The translations under genes were made by a program, and so were the position numbers. From contig OZ243962.1 of assembly GCA_965214625.1 (NCBI GenBank), positions 2,728,001-2,792,000 on the forward strand: 64,000 bases of DNA, in the 5' to 3' direction. Below the pieces are notes generated by a model that made no database searches, was not told the origin of the DNA, and saw only the letters and a program-made list of their open reading frames with translations. Source of the stretch: G965214625 sp965214625. GTDB taxonomy: Bacteria; Pseudomonadota; Gammaproteobacteria; Arenicellales; Poriferihabitantaceae. Shown in pieces: positions 43,902-52,926 of the stretch (position 1 is its first letter; the number at the start of each line of letters is the position of its first letter).

Positions 43902-45304
43902 TGTCGGTCGACGGTCTTGCCGGTAGGTTGATCAAGAGGGAGTCTGATTACTGTTTTCAAGCCGGGATTGTTGCCCTGCAGTTCAATGGACCCATTGTGC
44001 AAGGAGACAACGGCAGACACCATACTTAATCCTAACCCATTTCCACTGCTGCTCCTGCTTTGGTCCAGTCGATAAAACCGTCGAAAGACCTTTTCGCGCT
44101 CGGCCTCGGGTATGCCGGGCCCATTGTCAGCGATGGTAATGACCAACTGCGAACTGAGTCGAATCAAGGAAAGCAGGATATGTCCTCGATCCGGCGTATA
44201 TTTGATCGAATTTTCAATTACATTTGCCAGGGCTTGAAACAGCAAGTCGCGGTCCCCCCATGAGACGACATCGACGTCTATCGTGGTTTCGAGGGTCTGC
44301 TGCTTGTCTTCCACCAATGGCTCGTAGAACTCGACGACATCGTGCATCAGGACATGAAAATCGATCTTTTTAAAACTTGCGCTCAGTTGTCCGGCTTCGA
44401 TTCTTGCAATGCGCAGCAACGCATTGAATGTGGTGAGAAGGGAATCGGCTTCCTTGATCGATTGTTCCATATTCTGGGCTGATTTCGAGTGCGGTTTTTC
44501 CTGCAGTCGGGCTTCTTCCAGATGTTGACGCAGCCTCGCAAGGGGAGTGCGCAGATCATGGGCGATATTATCAGAAACCCGCCTGATGTCTTCCATCAAT
44601 GCCTGGATTCGATCCAGCATCTGATTCAGATTCCCGGCCACTTGATCAAAATCATCATTTCGATTACTGATGGGAACCCGACGCGAGAGGTCACCGGACA
44701 TGATGCTTTGTGTTGTTTGATTGATTTTCTCAATTTTGCGAACGGTCCTTCGGCTCAACACCAGACCGCCGACGAAGGCCAGTAAGACCATCATCACCAG
44801 CCCCCAAGTCAGGGCCTGGATGATCCGTCTTTTTGCCTTGGTCAATTGGTTGATATCACGTCCAACCAGTAATCCGTAGCGGCCGGGCAGGCGAAATATT
44901 TTTGCCCTGGCCAAATGGGTCTCGTCAGCCTGTTCATTGATCTCCAGTCTGAATTCCAGCCAGTCATCGTTGATCGTTGCGTTCTTTGGCCAGCGGTCAA
45001 GATTACCCACCAGGGGTTTGAGGGTGTAGTTTGTCAGCAGATAGATCGAATTTCCGGTTGCCTGCTGACGATTCACCCGTTCGACAATGAGCGCCGTCAA
45101 TCCCTGAAGGCCTTCCTGGTTATATCTTTCGGCCAATCCCTGAATCTCCGCCTGAATGGTATTATCCATCTGCTGCGTCATATAAGACGCAGTGAACAAG
45201 TAGAAAAAGTAAAAGATAATGAGCGTGGAGGTGCTGAATATGGTGACATACAGCAGTACCAGCTGGAAGGTATAGCTATGGAAAAGTCTATGCTTGTGGT
45301 TCAC
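43898..45304 (-). CDS. Two-component sensor histidine kinase
   Basis: A 468-residue membrane kinase with GTG start at 45304. TM1 (about 13-36), a periplasmic sensor of about 120 residues without recognised domain, TM2 (about 163-184), a HAMP segment (about 186-238), and HisKA with phospho-accepting H249 in DNIAHDLRTPLARLR. The catalytic domain has N-box NVIENSIKYTPD, G1 DNGPGIP, and G2 GNGLGLSMV. It overlaps the response-regulator gene by 17 nt and the transporter gene by 4 nt. The signal is unknown. Confidence 0.92.
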   Translation of the reverse strand: MNHKHRLFHSYTFQLVLLYVTIFSTSTLIIFYFFYLFTASYMTQQMDNTIQAEIQGLAERYNQEGLQGLTALIVERVNRQQATGNSIYLLTNYTLKPLVGNLDRWPKNATINDDWLEFRLEINEQADETHLARAKIFRLPGRYGLLVGRDINQLTKAKRRIIQALTWGLVMMVLLAFVGGLVLSRRTVRKIEKINQTTQSIMSGDLSRRVPISNRNDDFDQVAGNLNQMLDRIQALMEDIRRVSDNIAHDLRTPLARLRQHLEEARLQEKPHSKSAQNMEQSIKEADSLLTTFNALLRIARIEAGQLSASFKKIDFHVLMHDVVEFYEPLVEDKQQTLETTIDVDVVSWGDRDLLFQALANVIENSIKYTPDRGHILLSLIRLSSQLVITIADNGPGIPEAEREKVFRRFYRLDQSRSSSGNGLGLSMVSAVVSLHNGSIELQGNNPGLKTVIRLPLDQPTGKTVDRQ

Positions 45305-45968
45305 GTAAAATATATCCAGCCCCGCGGACTGTGCTCAGCAGGGGCGGATTGAAGTGCTTGTCAATCTTGCCCCGTAATCGACTGATATGCACATCAATCA
45401 CGTTGGTCTGCGGATCGAAATTATAATCCCACACATACTCCAGCAACATGGTCCGTGTGACGACCTGGTTACTGTGACGCATCAGGTATTCGAGGAGGCG
45501 AAACTCTCTGGGTTGCAGTTCGATCAACTGATCATCACGTCGGACTTCCCGAGCCAATAAGTCCATGACCAGATTGTCTACCTGCAGCAGGGTTTCCTGG
45601 GTCTCGGCGGTAGCCCGTCTCACCAGCGCTTCCAGGCGGGCAAGCAGTTCGGAGAAGGAAAATGGTTTCACCAGATAATCATCCCCTCCCGCTTTGAGCC
45701 CTTCGACGCGGTCATCCACCTCCCCGAGGGCGCTGAGGATCAATGCCGGCGTATTGTTGTTTTGCAGTCGTAATCGGGAAATAATAGACAGGCCGTCCAG
45801 TGTGGGCAGCATTCTGTCGACAATCAGAACCTGATAATTCTCATGACTCGCAAGCGCAAGCCCATCATCTCCCTGTGTCGCAATATCAACGGTATGTCCC
45901 GATTCTTCCAGGCCCTTTTTGATATACGACGCAGTTGCCTCGTCATCTTCAATAATCAGTACCCGCAT
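45288..45968 (-). CDS. OmpR/PhoB-family response regulator
   Basis: A 226-residue DNA-binding response regulator. The receiver domain has acidic residues D8/D9, phospho-acceptor D51 in LIVDRMLP, and the switch/lysine region GGDDYLVKPFSF near 92-103; the C-terminal winged helix ends with VRGAGYIL. It is the first gene of the three-gene overlapping unit with the kinase and the AI-2E transporter, which is likely one of its targets or partners. Confidence 0.94.
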   Translation of the reverse strand: MRVLIIEDDEATASYIKKGLEESGHTVDIATQGDDGLALASHENYQVLIVDRMLPTLDGLSIISRLRLQNNNTPALILSALGEVDDRVEGLKAGGDDYLVKPFSFSELLARLEALVRRATAETQETLLQVDNLVMDLLAREVRRDDQLIELQPREFRLLEYLMRHSNQVVTRTMLLEYVWDYNFDPQTNVIDVHISRLRGKIDKHFNPPLLSTVRGAGYILREPQA

Positions 45969-46121
45969 CCGGTTCCTCGTTGTGATTGATCAAGTATGCA
46001 CCCCGGTCCAGCGGTCATCGCATGCATATGGACAGACCGCCATGGTCAGTCGATGAATGTGTACGCTGTTTTCACGATAGCTGTATTGTAAACAATATGG
46101 CTATCACAAGCGATGTGAGCA

Positions 46122-46751
46122 ATGATGTCAAGCAAGCAAAGCGAAGTCATAGAGCAACTGGATTGTGCCTGTAAACTTGATCCGGGACTGCAACAGGTGA
46201 TTGAAGTCGTGGGTTATCCCGAACCGCGTATCCGCAGGCCGGGATTTCCGACCTTGCTGGGAATCATCGTTTCCCAGCAGATATCAACAAAAGCGGCGAA
46301 CGCAATCCAGTCCCGGCTGGAAGCATGCTGTCAGCATGATATTACGCCTGAAAAGATATTCGCACTTTGTCCAGGCGGTCTCCGTCAGTGCGGCCTTTCG
46401 GACCGCAAGATTCGTTATGCCTGTGATCTGGCGGCCCAGATACAAACGGGACGGATCGTATTACAGACTCTGGAAACGTTGTCGCTGGATCAAATCATAG
46501 CCCGGCTGACCGCCATCAAAGGCATCGGTCGATGGTCTGCAGAGATTTATGCCATGTTCGCGCTGGGGCAGGTTGATGTGTTTCCTGCAGGTGATCTGGC
46601 ACTACAGGGTGCCATCCAGCGATATCACGATCTCGACATGCGTCCCACTGCAAAGCGGGTACATGAGATCGCCCGACAATGGTCTCCCTACCGAACGGCC
46701 GTTGCTTTATTGATGTGGCAGTTTTCCCGGTCAATCGCTGTTCATCGCTAG
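46122..46751 (+). CDS. DNA-3-methyladenine glycosylase II (AlkA/Mag-like)
   Basis: A 209-residue HhH-GPD base-excision glycosylase removing alkylated purines. The first helices carry FPTLLGIIVSQQISTKAANAI near 42-62, the helix-hairpin-helix is LTAIKGIGRWSAEIYAMFAL near 127-146, and the catalytic aspartate follows in VFPAGDLALQ. It lacks the N-terminal extra domain of E. coli AlkA and is like the short Mag1-type enzymes. ATG 46122 or 46125 may be used. It is a single gene divergent from the response regulator. Confidence 0.88.
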   Translation: MMSSKQSEVIEQLDCACKLDPGLQQVIEVVGYPEPRIRRPGFPTLLGIIVSQQISTKAANAIQSRLEACCQHDITPEKIFALCPGGLRQCGLSDRKIRYACDLAAQIQTGRIVLQTLETLSLDQIIARLTAIKGIGRWSAEIYAMFALGQVDVFPAGDLALQGAIQRYHDLDMRPTAKRVHEIARQWSPYRTAVALLMWQFSRSIAVHR

Positions 46752-46944
46752 AGCGACCACCGGGGCCGGCGAAACTACTCGATGCACAGCACAGGTGATT
46801 TTCCAAGCGGATCGTGTCAGGGGACTGATGAAGAATATTATGCCCGGGTAGGATCCGAAGGCCCCAGCGACGACAAACAGGATACCGGAACCGCGTGTTT
46901 AGATGAGCCGATAGTCCCTGAACGATCCAGACCCTTGAAAAGAA

Positions 46945-47727
46945 TCAGTGATTCAGTATCTGGCTCAGAAACAGTTTGGTTCTTTCGTGCTGTGGATTGT
47001 CAAAGAATTCCTGTGGTTCATTTTCTTCGATGATCTCACCGCCGTCCATAAAGATGACCCGATCAGCCACTGTTTTGGCAAACCCCATTTCATGGGTTAC
47101 ACACAACATTGTGATCCCTTCTCCCGCCAATTCGATCATGACATCCAGGACTTCCTTGATCATTTCCGGGTCAAGGGCCGAAGTCGGTTCGTCAAATAAC
47201 ATGATGCGGGGTCTCATGCACAGGCTACGGGCAATGGCGACCCGCTGTTGTTGTCCACCAGAGAGTTGACCGGGAAATTTGTTGGCCTGGTCAGGGATCT
47301 TGACACGTTCCAGATACTGCATTGCCACTTCTTCTGCCTCGGACCGGGCTACTTTTCTGACCCATATCGGCGCCAAGGTGCAATTTTCCAGGACCGTGAG
47401 GTGCGGGAAAAGATTGAAGTGCTGGAAGACCATGCCCACTTCCCGCCGGACCGCTTCAATATTTTTCAGGTCGTTGGTCAGCTCGGTCCCATCGACAATG
47501 ATTTGCCCCTGCTGGTGTTCCTCCAGCCGGTTGATGCAGCGAATCACGGTTGATTTGCCCGAACCGGAAGGGCCACAAATAACAATTTTTTCACCTCGAG
47601 TCACTTCGAGATTGACATTTTTGAGGACATGAAACTGTCCGTACCACTTGTGCATCTCCCGGATGCTGATAACGATGCTGTTCTGATCAGGGTTTGTTTG
47701 ATCCGTAGACTGGGCTTGATTTGGCAT
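46945..47727 (-). CDS. aapP: General L-amino acid ABC transporter, ATP-binding subunit
   Basis: ATPase of a polar/general amino-acid importer, 260 residues from the ATG at 47727. Walker A is GPSGSGKST near 60-68, the Q-loop is in MVFQHFNLFPHLTV, the signature is LSGGQQQRVAIARSL, Walker B is IMLFDEPTSALDPE, and the His switch is in VTHEMGFA. It is the last gene of the aapJQMP order, 13 nt after aapM. Confidence 0.93.
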   Translation of the reverse strand: MPNQAQSTDQTNPDQNSIVISIREMHKWYGQFHVLKNVNLEVTRGEKIVICGPSGSGKSTVIRCINRLEEHQQGQIIVDGTELTNDLKNIEAVRREVGMVFQHFNLFPHLTVLENCTLAPIWVRKVARSEAEEVAMQYLERVKIPDQANKFPGQLSGGQQQRVAIARSLCMRPRIMLFDEPTSALDPEMIKEVLDVMIELAGEGITMLCVTHEMGFAKTVADRVIFMDGGEIIEENEPQEFFDNPQHERTKLFLSQILNH

Positions 47728-47740
47728 AATTATTATCCCG

Positions 47741-48871
47741 TTAGCGTTGATGACCCGTTTGTAGCTTGTTTTCCAGATACAGGGAGTATCGAGACATGGC
47801 AAAACAGGAGATAAAGAAAAACACGGCAACGAACAGATAGACCTCGTTGGACAATCCGGTCCACTTGGTGTCGGAGAGCGAAGCTCGCCCAATACCCAGT
47901 GGGTCCAGTAAACCGATAATGATCACCAAGGTGGTGTCTTTATAAAGCCCGATGAACGTATTGACGATACCTGGAATGGATATCTTCAATGCCTGTGGCA
48001 AAACGATCAGTCGCATCGAGGGCCAGTACTTCAGGCCCATCGCATCAGCGGCCTCGAACTGTCCCTTGGGAATCGCCTGCAGGCCACCGCGGATGACTTC
48101 CGCCATATAACCCGATGAAAACAGGGTGACCATGATCAGTACACGAAGCAGTAAATCAAAATTGGTGCCAGGCGGCAGGAAGTAACTCAACATCGTGGAG
48201 GCCACGAACAATAATGTAATGAGCGGAACACCTCGAATAAACTCAATAAAGCTGACGCAAAATACCTTGACGATCGGTAACGACGACTGCCTGCCCAGAG
48301 CCAACAGAATACCGATGGGCAAGGAGAAAGCGATCCCCGTAACCCCGATGACCAGTGTCAGCATAAAACCGCCAAACTGATCCGTTGTGACCGGGGCCAA
48401 TCCGAATCCTCCCACCAACAGCCAACCGGCGATAAAAGGGAAAGCCATTGCATAGTACAATCCGAATTTCCGAAAAGGCACTTTATCGAACAGAATCGGA
48501 ATGAGTGCGGCGATCAGCAGGATAAAGGACAGATCAACACGCCACCGATGTTCTACCGGATAAAACCCGTAGGTAAACAGTTTGAACCGTTCACCAATGA
48601 AAGCCCAACACGCACCATCAGAAATCGCCCGACATGCATTGCGGTCTTCTGCCGTGAAAACGGCATCAAAAAACATCCAGTTCAACGTGCCCGGCAGGAC
48701 CTGATAAAGAAACCAGGCGGCCAGACAGGTCATCACGATATTGGAAGGCGAGGACAGCAGGTTTTCCCGAATCCAGGCGATCGGTCCGATGGTGTTCTTC
48801 GGAGGCGGGAGGTCAGGGTGTTCGCCCGGCTTGTGAGAGGAGGCCGACATCATAGTTGTCTGTTGATTCAT
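47741..48871 (-). CDS. aapM: General L-amino acid ABC transporter permease AapM
   Basis: A 376-residue permease from the ATG at 48871, supported by AGGGAGAA 6 nt upstream. It has an N-terminal hydrophilic leader of about 30 residues, four or five extra N-terminal spans and the permease core with the EAA loop VIRGGLQAIPKGQFEAADAMGL near 275. The long N-terminus is typical of AapM/BztC rather than GlnP. Its partner aapQ ends 13 nt upstream. Confidence 0.92.
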   Translation of the reverse strand: MNQQTTMMSASSHKPGEHPDLPPPKNTIGPIAWIRENLLSSPSNIVMTCLAAWFLYQVLPGTLNWMFFDAVFTAEDRNACRAISDGACWAFIGERFKLFTYGFYPVEHRWRVDLSFILLIAALIPILFDKVPFRKFGLYYAMAFPFIAGWLLVGGFGLAPVTTDQFGGFMLTLVIGVTGIAFSLPIGILLALGRQSSLPIVKVFCVSFIEFIRGVPLITLLFVASTMLSYFLPPGTNFDLLLRVLIMVTLFSSGYMAEVIRGGLQAIPKGQFEAADAMGLKYWPSMRLIVLPQALKISIPGIVNTFIGLYKDTTLVIIIGLLDPLGIGRASLSDTKWTGLSNEVYLFVAVFFFISCFAMSRYSLYLENKLQTGHQR

Positions 48872-48884
48872 GCGCGTTTCTCCC

Positions 48885-50078
48885 TTACCGTTCAACCAGC
48901 TTGATGCGTTTGTTGTACCAGTTCATAAACGCTGAGATCAGCAGTGAAAATGACAGGTAGAGCAACAATACGATGGTCATGCATTCCATTTCACGTCCGG
49001 TCTGATTGAGTGAAATACCGCCGATGGTGGCAACGATATCCATATAACCGATGGCAATCGCCAGCGACGAGTTCTTGGTCAGATTCAGGTATTGACTGGT
49101 CAGTGGCGGAACGATGACACGCAACGCCTGGGGAATCACGACCAGATTGAGGGTGCGGCTGCGACTAAGGCCCAGTGCTGCAGAGGCTTCCGTCTGCCCC
49201 CAGTTGACCGCCGTGATGCCTGCCCTGACGATTTCACCAATGAACGCGGCGGTATAGCAGGACAGGGCAATCCACAATGCAATGAATTCGGGACGGATGG
49301 TCAGTCCCCCGGCATAGTTGAATCCTTTCAGAACCGGAATCTCCCAGGTGATCGGGCTCCCCAGTATGAAATAGACGATCAACGGTATCCCGATGATGGC
49401 CCCCAAGCTGATCCAAAAGACCGGATAATATTTTCCGGTGGCATCCTGCACTCGTTTTGCGTAGTATTTGAACCACACGGAGAAAACAATACCGGCCACA
49501 AACAAACCAAACACAATCCAAAAGAGCGGTTCGAAATGGGGGCTTGGGATAAAAAATCCGCGGTTGGTCAGGAAAGCCGCATCGGCCATATTGACCGCAT
49601 TTTTGGGCAATGGCAGGGTATGCACAATCAAGCCGTGAATCAACAGGATGTGCAACAGAACCGGGACATTGCGAACATACTCGATATAGACATAAGCGAG
49701 CCGATTCGTCAGCCAGTTTTTTGACAATCGCAGGACACCCAGCAAAAACCCCAAAAGGGTGGCAAGTACGACACCGAACACGGCGACCAGCAGCGTGTTG
49801 AGAATACCGACGATCATCGCCGTGAAATGGCTTGAGCGGGAGGTATACTCGATCAGTGACTGACTGATGTCATAACTGGCCGGCTGGCTAAGGAATTCAA
49901 GGCTGATATCCTTGCCGATGGCTTCCAGATTGATGAAGGCATTCCGTGCCATGTAGAAGAAAAAAGCGAAAATGGCGGCAAACGCCATGATTTGGACTAT
50001 GACTGACCGGGTTTCCTTGTCATTCCACAGTCGGGAGATAATATTTCTTTGCGGGGTCGATAGGGCAATATCACTCAT
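48885..50078 (-). CDS. aapQ: General L-amino acid ABC transporter permease AapQ
   Basis: A 397-residue permease with about eight spans, including VLLHILLIHGLIVH and the EAA loop GEIVRAGITAVNWGQTEAS (about 283-301). The FITxxF-like start WNDKETRSVIVQIMAF and the KNAVNMADAAFLTNRGFFIP periplasmic segment are typical of AapQ/BztB. It is separated from aapJ by 222 nt holding a strong hairpin. Confidence 0.92.
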   Translation of the reverse strand: MSDIALSTPQRNIISRLWNDKETRSVIVQIMAFAAIFAFFFYMARNAFINLEAIGKDISLEFLSQPASYDISQSLIEYTSRSSHFTAMIVGILNTLLVAVFGVVLATLLGFLLGVLRLSKNWLTNRLAYVYIEYVRNVPVLLHILLIHGLIVHTLPLPKNAVNMADAAFLTNRGFFIPSPHFEPLFWIVFGLFVAGIVFSVWFKYYAKRVQDATGKYYPVFWISLGAIIGIPLIVYFILGSPITWEIPVLKGFNYAGGLTIRPEFIALWIALSCYTAAFIGEIVRAGITAVNWGQTEASAALGLSRSRTLNLVVIPQALRVIVPPLTSQYLNLTKNSSLAIAIGYMDIVATIGGISLNQTGREMECMTIVLLLYLSFSLLISAFMNWYNKRIKLVER

Positions 50079-50251
50079 CGGTCATCATCATAGTGAATGG
50101 ATTCAAAATGGCTGCATCTGCTTGATGTGCGTACACGATTTCAAGTCCGGAGTCCTCCAGATGGCCGATTCAACCGAGAAGTGTACAGCACCCTGACCAT
50201 TTATGCGAGTCATAAATGTGTGTCGCGGTACGCGGTACCTTGCGGCACCTT

Positions 50252-50277
50252 CATTGGGGAGCGGGTGCTCCCCAATG
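50252..50277 (-). terminator. Intercistronic hairpin between aapJ and aapQ
   Basis: An 11-bp perfect inverted repeat, CATTGGGGAGC (50252-50262) and GCTCCCCAATG (50267-50277), with a 4-nt loop; a second small palindrome GGTAC/GTACC lies at 50227-50239. There is no T-run. It starts 23 nt after the aapJ stop, where such structures commonly stabilise binding-protein mRNA and lower read-through into permease genes. Confidence 0.6.
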
Positions 50278-50300
50278 AGGTTCTTGCATGATTCGATCAA

Positions 50301-51320
50301 CTAGCGAATCGGTGCGGCATACAGGATACCGCCGTCTTTCCATTGTGCGTTCAGTCCACGCGCCAGACCGATCGGGGTATCCGGACCGATATGCCGATCA
50401 AAAGATTCGCCATAGTTTCCAACCGCTGAAATCGCACGTACCGCCCATTCCTTATCCAGCCCGATCATTGCGCCCATGTCACTTTCGGTGCCGAGCAGAC
50501 GATTGATGCTGGGATTGTCACCGGCCGCTGCAGCCAGGCTGGCCACGTTGTCCTGAGTCACGCCCAGTTCTTCGGCGACAATGATGGCATTGACCACCCA
50601 TTTACCGATGTCGGCCCACTGGTCATCACCATGACGAACGGCACCACCCAGCGGTTCCTTGGAGATAATTTCCGGCAAGATGATGTGGGCAGAAGGATCG
50701 TCCAGTGCGGCACGAGTAGACGCCAGGCCGGATGCATCAGTGGTGTACACATCACACCGGTTTGCACTGTAGTTGGCGATTCCTTCCTCGTTGGTTTCGA
50801 TCGCGACCGGCTCGTAGCTGATGTTGTTCACACGCATGAAGTCAGCCAGGTTCAACTCGGTCGTGGTTCCGGTCTGGATGCAGACAGAAGCACCGTCCAG
50901 CTCTTTCGCGGAAGTCACCCCCAAATCCTTGCGGATCAGGAATCCCTGTCCGTCATAATAGTTCACCGGCAAAAAGGTCAACTTCAGATCGGCATCCCGA
51001 CTCATGGTTTCGGTGGTGTTGCGAAACAGAATGTCGCCTTCTCCCGAGTTCAGCACCGTGAACCGAGTTTTACCCGTAGTGGGAATAAATTTCACCTTGT
51101 CACCATCACCGAGCACGGCTGCGGCAACAGCACGACAGAAGTCAACATCAAATCCTTCCCAACGACCGTCCTCGTTCGGTGCTGCGAACCCCGCAACGCC
51201 TGTGGTCACCACGCAGTTTAGCTCGCCGCGGGCCTGTACATCTTCAAGCGTACCGGCTTGCGCGGTTGTCGCAACAAGCGACAGTGCAGCTGCAACAGCT
51301 GCTGATTTAGCAATTTTCAT
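50301..51320 (-). CDS. aapJ: General L-amino acid ABC transporter, periplasmic binding protein
   Basis: A 339-residue solute-binding protein with a Sec signal ending ATTAQAG (cut near residue 22). The mature part starts TLEDVQARGELNCVVTTGVAGFAAPNEDGRWEG and keeps the type II binding fold: FDVDFCRAVAAAVLGDGDKVKF, DLKLTFLPVNYYDGQGFLI and VCIQTGTTTELNLADF. Two cysteine pairs may form disulfides. CGAGGAGA sits 5-12 nt before the ATG. It heads aapJQMP and is probably the most highly expressed gene of the operon. Confidence 0.95.
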   Translation of the reverse strand: MKIAKSAAVAAALSLVATTAQAGTLEDVQARGELNCVVTTGVAGFAAPNEDGRWEGFDVDFCRAVAAAVLGDGDKVKFIPTTGKTRFTVLNSGEGDILFRNTTETMSRDADLKLTFLPVNYYDGQGFLIRKDLGVTSAKELDGASVCIQTGTTTELNLADFMRVNNISYEPVAIETNEEGIANYSANRCDVYTTDASGLASTRAALDDPSAHIILPEIISKEPLGGAVRHGDDQWADIGKWVVNAIIVAEELGVTQDNVASLAAAAGDNPSINRLLGTESDMGAMIGLDKEWAVRAISAVGNYGESFDRHIGPDTPIGLARGLNAQWKDGGILYAAPIR

Positions 51321-51423
51321 TGGATTCTCCTCGTTATAATTTGTGCAATAGTTAAACCAAGCCCGACCAAGAACAGCCCGCTGTCGGCGGGAATGTACTT
51401 TGTGTCGGTATTCGAGTAAGCGG

Positions 51424-51454
51424 ATTGTATCGCATTAGTCGGGTTATTTGTAAA
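51424..51454 (-). promoter_or_regulatory. Candidate aapJ promoter
   Basis: On the minus strand TTTACA (51454-51449) and TACAAT (51429-51424) are 19 bp apart, slightly long, and lie about 100 nt upstream of aapJ. A short CCCGC/GCGGG hairpin falls between it and the start codon. Confidence 0.3.
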
Positions 51455-51531
51455 GCATCCGATACCTGGTGAGGCGGTATTCCATCAATTTAATGTCGTT
51501 CAAGGGACATTCGGTGCGATTTGATGATTTG

Positions 51532-52500
51532 TCAGCGTGCTCCACCCGCCTGCAGGTCGGCGTGATAGGACGATCTCACCATCGGGGCGGAAGCCACATT
51601 GCTAAATCCCAATGATTTGCCGATGGCGCCCAGTTCATCAAATTCTTCTGGCGTCCAGTATCGTTGCACTGCCAGATGGTGTTGGCTCGGCTGCAGATAC
51701 TGCCCCAATGTCAACATATCGACTTCATGGGCTTTCAAATCTTCCATGACCTGTACAATCTCCTCCTTGCGTTCCCCCAGGCCAAGCATCAGCCCCGATT
51801 TTGTCGGGGCATCCGCACGACATGTCTTCATCCGTTGCAACAGCGCCAGGGAATAGGCGTAGTCCGAACCGGGACGGACTTGCCGGTAGAGTCTGGGAAC
51901 GGTTTCCAGATTATGGTTGAAAACATCGGCAGGATTTTGTTTGAGAAGGTCAACGGCAATGTCCATGCGGCCCCTGAAGTCCGGGGTCAATATTTCAATT
52001 TTGGTTTCGGGACACTGCTGTCTTACGGCACGGATACAGCTGGCGAAGTGGGCGGCACCGCCATCTCGCAGATCATCCCGGTCCACTGACGTGATTACGA
52101 CATAGCGCAGTTGCATCGCCCTGACGGTTTCAGCGAGATGCCGCGGTTCATCTTTATCCAGCGGATTCGGTCGACCATGGGCGACATCGCAAAACGGGCA
52201 GCGTCTGGTGCAGATATCACCCATGATCAGAAAAGTGGCGGTTCCGTTGCTGAAGCATTCCCCCAGATTGGGGCAGGCCGCTTCCTCGCAGACGGTGTGC
52301 AGCCCTTTGGAGCGCAATACCTGCTTTAATGCGGCGACCTTTTTCGTGCCTGTGAAACGGGCCCGGATCCATTTCGGCTTTCGCAGGCGTTGCGATCTTG
52401 GTTGCGGGACAATTTTGACCGGAATACGGGCGGTCTTTGCGGCTCCCCGCAGTTTTTCTCCCTGCACAATCGGTGGGGGTGTATTCAATTTCTGTTCCAT
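51532..52500 (-). CDS. lipA: Lipoyl synthase
   Basis: Radical-SAM enzyme inserting two sulfurs into octanoyl groups on lipoyl-domain proteins such as GcvH. From the ATG at 52500 it has 322 residues; a GTG at 52518 is an alternative. The auxiliary cluster cysteines are C-x4-C-x5-C (CEEAACPNLGEC), the radical SAM cluster is CTRRCPFC, and the C-terminal RSSYHA supplies the serine ligand. It lies downstream of gcvP on the same strand, fitting a role in maturing the glycine cleavage complex. LipB is not in the window. Confidence 0.96.
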   Translation of the reverse strand: MEQKLNTPPPIVQGEKLRGAAKTARIPVKIVPQPRSQRLRKPKWIRARFTGTKKVAALKQVLRSKGLHTVCEEAACPNLGECFSNGTATFLIMGDICTRRCPFCDVAHGRPNPLDKDEPRHLAETVRAMQLRYVVITSVDRDDLRDGGAAHFASCIRAVRQQCPETKIEILTPDFRGRMDIAVDLLKQNPADVFNHNLETVPRLYRQVRPGSDYAYSLALLQRMKTCRADAPTKSGLMLGLGERKEEIVQVMEDLKAHEVDMLTLGQYLQPSQHHLAVQRYWTPEEFDELGAIGKSLGFSNVASAPMVRSSYHADLQAGGAR

Positions 52501-52926
52501 GAATGTCGGTCCTCGCACGCCGGGTCAATGTGAGCGATGTTATCGGGAAATGTGCAGGCACTTACCATCTTCAGGCTCTCTTGTGAACACGATTGGAAAA
52601 GGCACACCGGATACGCAAATGGCCTGTCAATGGGCGTTGCAGGCTGTTTTTTCATCGGTACCGTGTCATTCAAACAACGTCCGGATTGCGAAAGTATAGG
52701 TCAAAATCAACCTCATGCAAACAACCACAAATAGGATGTTGGAATCATGCCCGGGCTATTGATGGCAGATTATCCGGAAATAACCGGGCTTGTATCCGAA
52801 CCACTTTCACCGGATTGTCCTGGTGGCGCAGTGCACACTGTGGTGGTCTGTTGGCAGGTTCTGTTTCAGATTCAGGACCGACGGTGTGCCGGCCTTGTTG
52901 CCGATTCCAACCAAAATGACAGCCGT
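52501..52926. other. gcvP-lipA intergenic region, nothing recognised
   Basis: A 426-nt gap on the same transcript direction. No terminator, RNA gene, riboswitch or supported small frame was found; several short frames lack ribosome binding sites. It likely contains a separate lipA promoter. Confidence 0.45.
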
